DNA from: Acidimicrobiia bacterium
GTDB lineage: Bacteria; Acidobacteriota; Terriglobia; Bryobacterales; Bryobacteraceae
Reading direction: 5' to 3'
Assembly (NCBI GenBank): GCA_016871315.1
Contig: VFZE01000023.1
Span: 1 to 64,000, forward strand
DNA length: 64,000 nucleotides
In this document: positions 60,476-64,000 of the stretch, in pieces
Layout: each line of letters starts with the position of its first letter
How positions within the stretch are numbered: the stretch's first letter is position 1
Position numbers and translations under genes: made by a program
Notes under the pieces: model-generated
What the model was told of the DNA's origin: nothing
What the model saw: only the letters and a program-made list of their open reading frames with translations
Database searches by the model: none

Positions 60476-62371
60476 CTACCGGATCGCCGCGCTGAGGCCG
60501 ATGACAGCCCAGGAGGTGGCGGCGGCGGAAATGAACTGGTCGCGCCCGTGCGGAAAGCCGTAATCAAAGTAAGGTTGAAAGCCAAACCCGCGCCGGCGAA
60601 CGTACCAGGAGCCGTCATCGAGTTGCGTCTTCAACAGGAAGTCGACGCCCTTCCTGTACGCCGGTTGCGATGCGGCGATTGCGGCCCCATCGTTCAAGGC
60701 GTAAAGCGCCTGACCTGTAGCGTAGGCGTCGCTCTGCATCGCCGGAAGTTGCGACCAGCCGCCGTCCGGTTTTTGGGCCGCCAGTATCGGCTGCGCGAGC
60801 TTGGAAAGCTCCGCCGCCGGAGCGCCCGCCCACTTCAGGCCCAGCACGCGGAAGGCGTCGTCCTGCGATCCGTGGGATTCCGCTTTCCGCAGAAACGCCG
60901 CGGCGCGCGCAACGCGGTCCTGCCATTCCAGTTGGCGTCCGGGAGGCATATAGGCGCCCGCGCCACGGACGACCAGCGCCGTCCACTTGATGGCGCCATT
61001 GCCAAGCGGAGGACGGACGTCGGTGATGTTCCAGCTTCCATCGGGCCTCTGGTAGCGCGCCAGGCAAAGCGCAGCCGCGTCGGTGATTGCGGAATACGGC
61101 GCGCCTTCCGCGGCCATTCCCGCCAGCCCGTAGGCGACGTTGGCGATCCACCCGCCCACCGAACCGATCCCCTGTTGGAAGTTCTCGCGCTCCGGCGACC
61201 AGACCGAAACAGTGGCCTTGGTCGGGTGTGCCGCGAGCGACTCGTCGACCGCGACGCCTTTTCCTCTCACCGCGGCGACCGCCATCGCTTCGAGAGACTG
61301 GTTGTGGCAGGAGATGCACCCGGTCTTGGAAAAGAACTTCGGACTGGCGGGTTGCAGGAGTGCGACGGCCTGCGTTGCAGCTTCGCGCGCCTGCTGAGGC
61401 TTTGCGCGCGGCGTGGGCATTGGCTTGGGGCCGCCTGGCTTGGCGCCCCGCTGCCGTAACAGCGCCGTAATATCGCTTTCGCCCTGAAGCAGCGCCCAAT
61501 CGAGCGCCGTGGAGCCTTCGTTGTCCGTGAGGTTCGGATCGGCCCCTCGACTCAGCAAGAGTTCGACCACTGCTTTCGACGGCGGGTCCGCGGCCGCCGC
61601 CAGAATCAGAGGTGTGTGCCCCCCTGAACCCTTGGCGTTGACATCAGCGCCCCTCTCAAGCAGTGTCCGGACACCGCCGAGGTTCCTCGAAAAAGCCGCC
61701 AGCCCGACGGGCGGCAATGCCAAAGTCACATATTGAACTTGCTTGTTCGGATCGGCGCCCGCATCGAGAAGCCGGCCCACGAGCTCTCCGTCCCCGCGAA
61801 ACGCTCCGAACCACAGCGGCGCCACGCCAAACTGCCTCATCATCGCTAGGTTCCACCCGTGCGCTCGTAACTCTGCGAGCGCTTCCCCGTCGCCCTCAAA
61901 TAGCGGCAGGTCGAGCTTTTGCGCGCGGTGCGCCTCACTTCTGCGCAACAGCTGCCCCGGCGCGGCGAGCAGTTTCGCGGCCTCCTCGCCTCCATCGCGG
62001 AGCAGAGCCAGGTCGAGTGCTGTCATGCCCATCTTGTTCTTGGCATTGCGATCGGCGTTGCGCGCCAGAAGGAACCGGACCTTGCCTGGCTCGCCCGTCG
62101 CCCACATCAGGGCCGTCGAGCCGCCCTTGGCAGTCGCGTTCACGTCGGCTCCCTTGTCGGCGAGCAGCTTCATGCAACTCTCGGACGCATACAGCGTGGC
62201 GTGCATTAGAGCCGTGGCGTCCTGGTCGTCACGGGAATTCGGATCGGCTCCAGCCCTGAGCATCGCCTCGACGGCTTTCACGTCATCCTTGCGGATGGCT
62301 TCGAAAAGTGGCGGCGCAGCGTTTGCCTCGCCCAAGAAACATAGCACCATGATGGACACAGCCCAGCGCAT
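60476..62371 (-). CDS. Ankyrin-repeat, CxxCH and alpha/alpha-toroid fusion protein
   Basis: The 631-residue protein has a signal peptide ('MRWAVSIMVLCFLGEANAAP'), then about eight ankyrin repeats (~22-310: 'AMLRAGADPNSRDDQDATAL', 'LLADKGADVNATAKGGSTAL', 'LLSRGADPNLTDNEGSTALD'). A Pro/Ala linker leads to a single haem-c-type site 'FSKTGCISCHNQSLEAMAV' (~350). The C-terminal ~260 residues are an alpha/alpha-toroid of the squalene-cyclase/prenyltransferase type with QW-like repeats ('YQRPDGSWNIT', 'AAQKPDGGWSQ', 'TQLDDGSWYV'). No cyclase DxDD motif is seen, so this end is probably binding rather than catalytic. It is periplasmic or surface-located; the function is unknown. Confidence 0.85.
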   Translation of the reverse strand: MRWAVSIMVLCFLGEANAAPPLFEAIRKDDVKAVEAMLRAGADPNSRDDQDATALMHATLYASESCMKLLADKGADVNATAKGGSTALMWATGEPGKVRFLLARNADRNAKNKMGMTALDLALLRDGGEEAAKLLAAPGQLLRRSEAHRAQKLDLPLFEGDGEALAELRAHGWNLAMMRQFGVAPLWFGAFRGDGELVGRLLDAGADPNKQVQYVTLALPPVGLAAFSRNLGGVRTLLERGADVNAKGSGGHTPLILAAAADPPSKAVVELLLSRGADPNLTDNEGSTALDWALLQGESDITALLRQRGAKPGGPKPMPTPRAKPQQAREAATQAVALLQPASPKFFSKTGCISCHNQSLEAMAVAAVRGKGVAVDESLAAHPTKATVSVWSPERENFQQGIGSVGGWIANVAYGLAGMAAEGAPYSAITDAAALCLARYQRPDGSWNITDVRPPLGNGAIKWTALVVRGAGAYMPPGRQLEWQDRVARAAAFLRKAESHGSQDDAFRVLGLKWAGAPAAELSKLAQPILAAQKPDGGWSQLPAMQSDAYATGQALYALNDGAAIAASQPAYRKGVDFLLKTQLDDGSWYVRRRGFGFQPYFDYGFPHGRDQFISAAATSWAVIGLSAAIR

Positions 62372-62653
62372 GTCAAAGTCCCCTTCCCGCCGAGGCCAAC
62401 ACAGGCGCCGGTCGATCAGTCATGAGATTCAAACAGGGATCCCCTCTTTCGGGTCCGGTTCAGGACGAATGTACATCCGTCCGCACCCGGGCGTCAATGC
62501 CGACACGAGTCTTCTTGTTCCATTGGCCCGGTTAGACGAGCGTGGTTTCCGGGTGAACGGCGGCCAGTGCCCTGTCCAACGTGGCAAGAAGGAAGCCCCG
62601 TTAGGGATTGGTGGGCAGGAGTTTGCCATAGGTCCAGCTGGTAGAATCCGCCT
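62372..62653. other. Divergent intergenic region
   Basis: About 280 bases between two divergent starts. Both promoters should lie here. I see no strong sigma70 match, RNA gene or repeat; the minus-strand open frame has no recognisable family. Confidence 0.4.
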
Positions 62654-63505
62654 ATGCGGATCATGCTCTGCTTCTTGATTTCGGCTCTTGTTGCCGCGCA
62701 GGAGCCCTTTCCACTTTGGCAAGGGAAGGCGCCGCTCGCGCAGGGGGATGCGCGCGAGGATATTCCCACGCTGACGCCTTATCTGCCCGCGCGGGGTCCG
62801 CGGCCAAGCTCGGCGGTGATCGTCTGTCCTGGGGGCGGCTACCGCAACCTGGCGATGGATCATGAGGGCAAGCAGATCGCGCAGTGGTTGAACTCGCTGA
62901 ACATCGCGGCGTTTGTGCTGCAATACCGGCTGGGGCCGAAATACAACCATCCGGCGCAGCTTCAGGACGCGCAGCGCGCCATCCGCACCGTGCGCGCGCG
63001 GGCGGCGGAGTTTCACATCGACTCGAACCGCACGGGGATCTGGGGCTTTTCGGCGGGGGGCCACCTGGCATCGACGGCTTCGACACATTTCGACAGGGGT
63101 AACGGTTCGGCGCCGGATCCGATCGACCGGGAATCGTCGCGGCCGGACTTTGCGATCCTGGCCTACCCGGTGATCAGCTTCACGACCGAGTTCACGCATC
63201 AGGGGTCGAAGAGGAACCTGTTGGGGGAGAACCCGGCGCCGGAACTTATGCAGCTGCTTTCGAATGAGTTGCAGGTGACCAAAGACACACCGCCGACCTT
63301 TTTGTTCCACACGAACGAAGACACGGGGGTTCCGCCGGAGAACTCGGTGCTTTACTATTTGGCGCTGCGCAAGGCGAAGGTGCCGGCGGAGATGCATATC
63401 TTTGAAAAAGGACGGCACGGCGTAGGGCTTGCGCCGACCGACGCGACGCTTTCGGCGTGGCCACCGATACTGGCCGGCTGGCTCCGGACGCGTGGCCTAC
63501 TGTGA
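62654..63505 (+). CDS. Secreted alpha/beta hydrolase (acetyl-xylan-esterase-like)
   Basis: The 283-residue product has a signal peptide ('MRIMLCFLISALVAAQ'), a 'PFPLWQGKAPLAQGD' N-terminus typical of the BD-FAE/AXE-like group, and the motif 'VIVCPGGGYRNLAMDHEG' (oxyanion, ~residue 55). The nucleophile Ser is in 'GIWGFSAGGHLAST' (~130), with Asp in 'FHTNEDTGVPPENS' (~220) and His in 'EKGRHGVGLAP' (~255). It probably deacetylates or de-esterifies plant polysaccharides in the periplasm. No neighbour indicates substrate. It precedes metK on the same strand by ~120 bases. Confidence 0.9.
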   Translation: MRIMLCFLISALVAAQEPFPLWQGKAPLAQGDAREDIPTLTPYLPARGPRPSSAVIVCPGGGYRNLAMDHEGKQIAQWLNSLNIAAFVLQYRLGPKYNHPAQLQDAQRAIRTVRARAAEFHIDSNRTGIWGFSAGGHLASTASTHFDRGNGSAPDPIDRESSRPDFAILAYPVISFTTEFTHQGSKRNLLGENPAPELMQLLSNELQVTKDTPPTFLFHTNEDTGVPPENSVLYYLALRKAKVPAEMHIFEKGRHGVGLAPTDATLSAWPPILAGWLRTRGLL

Positions 63506-63510
63506 GATTG

Positions 63511-63619
63511 ACGGACCAGGGGGTGTCCGTTAGACTAGAGGGGTTGGATTTCCTCCCGGTTTTCCACCCTTGTCCCCGGAAGAATTAAGAATGCGGGACA
63601 AAAGCGCCTAGAAGGAGGG
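63511..63619 (+). promoter_or_regulatory. Structured metK leader, possible cis-regulation
   Basis: The ~120-base leader can form two hairpins: ACGGAC (63511-63516) with GTCCGT (63525-63530), and TTGTCCC (63570-63576) with GGGACAA (63595-63601). CCTCC at 63552-63556 could alternatively pair with the GGAGG of the metK ribosome site (63614-63618). This could allow translational control. It does not match the SAM-I or SAM-II riboswitch cores that I know, so any ligand is speculative. Confidence 0.3.
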
Positions 63620-63627
63620 CTGAGAAG

Positions 63628-64000
63628 TTGGCTGACGGCATGCGACACATATTTACATCGGAATCGGTGACCGAGGGACACCCGGACAAGATCGCCGACC
63701 AGGTATCGGATTCGGTATTGGACGCGGTGCTGGAGCAGGACCCGGCGAGCCGGGTGGCGTGCGAGGTTCTGGTCACGACGGGACTGTGCGTGGTGGCGGG
63801 TGAGATCACGACGAAGGCGGTCATCAACGTTTCGCAGATTGCGCGGCGCGTGATCTGCGACATCGGCTACGATGACGCCGCCTATGGCTACGACGGCAAC
63901 ACGTGCGGCATTCTGAACGCGATTCAGACACAGTCGCCCGATATTTCGATGGGCGTGGACACGGGTGGCGCGGGCGATCAGGGGTTGATGTTCGGGTACG
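63628..64000 (+). CDS. metK: S-adenosylmethionine synthetase (5' part)
   Basis: The start is set to TTG at 63628 because AAGGAGGG ends 8 bases before it; the ATG at 63640 is 20 bases from the ribosome site. The visible 124 residues read '[20 protein letters not shown]', with the N-terminal methionine/ATP-binding motif, '[20 protein letters not shown]' and '[20 protein letters not shown]', ending at the signature '[11 protein letters not shown]' where the window stops. It makes SAM from methionine and ATP. The gene continues past the window. Confidence 0.97.
   Translation, partial: MADGMRHIFTSESVTEGHPDKIADQVSDSVLDAVLEQDPASRVACEVLVTTGLCVVAGEITTKAVINVSQIARRVICDIGYDDAAYGYDGNTCGILNAIQTQSPDISMGVDTGGAGDQGLMFGY

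Noticed and set aside
63506-63627. SAM riboswitch before metK
   Set aside because: The conserved cores of SAM-I and SAM-II are not visible; only generic hairpins are.

Overview
The window looks like a piece of an acidobacterial chromosome of the Solibacter/Bryobacter type. This is an inference from gene content: two very large TonB-dependent receptors with an N-terminal carboxypeptidase-regulatory-like domain, a paired DUF1549/DUF1553 and DUF1501 locus, the acidobacterial 'NRRNAxxSTGP' family, secreted amidohydrolases and esterases, and a GC-rich background with many 4-base ATGA gene overlaps. No rRNA or phylogenetic marker is present to settle it.

Region 1 (1-8,512) is accessory DNA. It holds an IS21-type istA remnant, a decayed tyrosine-recombinase C-terminus, and a tightly packed minus-strand operon: IolE-like TIM-barrel protein, multi-GAF histidine kinase, response regulator with an unassigned C-terminal domain, and a RES-domain protein. 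A short plus-strand coiled-coil ORF with a strong ribosome site and terminator follows. The region is visibly less GC-rich than the rest and abuts the 3' end of a tRNA-Pro gene, the usual arrangement of an integrated island. The four-gene operon, a sensory two-component system joined to an NAD-targeting toxin-type domain, is my main candidate for an undescribed system.

Region 2 (8,513-22,700) is mainly a long minus-strand run: tyrS, two MacB-like permeases, a GNAT protein, folP, an OsmC-like gene with an in-frame UGA at its redox-cysteine position (candidate selenoprotein), a DUF5060 protein lacking its middle domain, and an altronate/galactarate dehydratase. Region 3 (22,700-29,900) holds two convergent TonB-dependent receptors. 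Region 4 (29,900-39,600) has housekeeping genes: hom, pyrR-pyrB-pyrC, tRNA-Ser and several methyltransferases.

Region 5 (39,600-42,200) is a small nitrosative/iron-stress module: polyferredoxin, Crp/Fnr regulator and a RIC-type di-iron repair protein, with two TGTGA-N6-TCACA-like palindromes. Region 6 (42,200-53,800) holds a kynureninase-like enzyme with a permease, a cytochrome b plus sulfite-oxidase-type enzyme, a tannase-family esterase, the DUF1549/DUF1501 pair and a HyuA-type hydrolase. Region 7 (53,800-59,000) is a Lol-like export operon: ATPase, FtsX-type permease, LolA-like protein and outer-membrane barrel. Region 8 (59,000-64,000) has a gutted hemH, a gutted hydrolase, an ankyrin/CxxCH/toroid fusion, an esterase and the start of metK.

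A recurring oddity is that several genes have both recognisable ends but lack their middle: DUF5060, the HGSNAT-like acyltransferase, hemH and a lipoprotein hydrolase. The M24 peptidase and an ankyrin fragment appear fused to or cut by neighbours. Either real deletion-driven decay or collapsed assembly could explain this.
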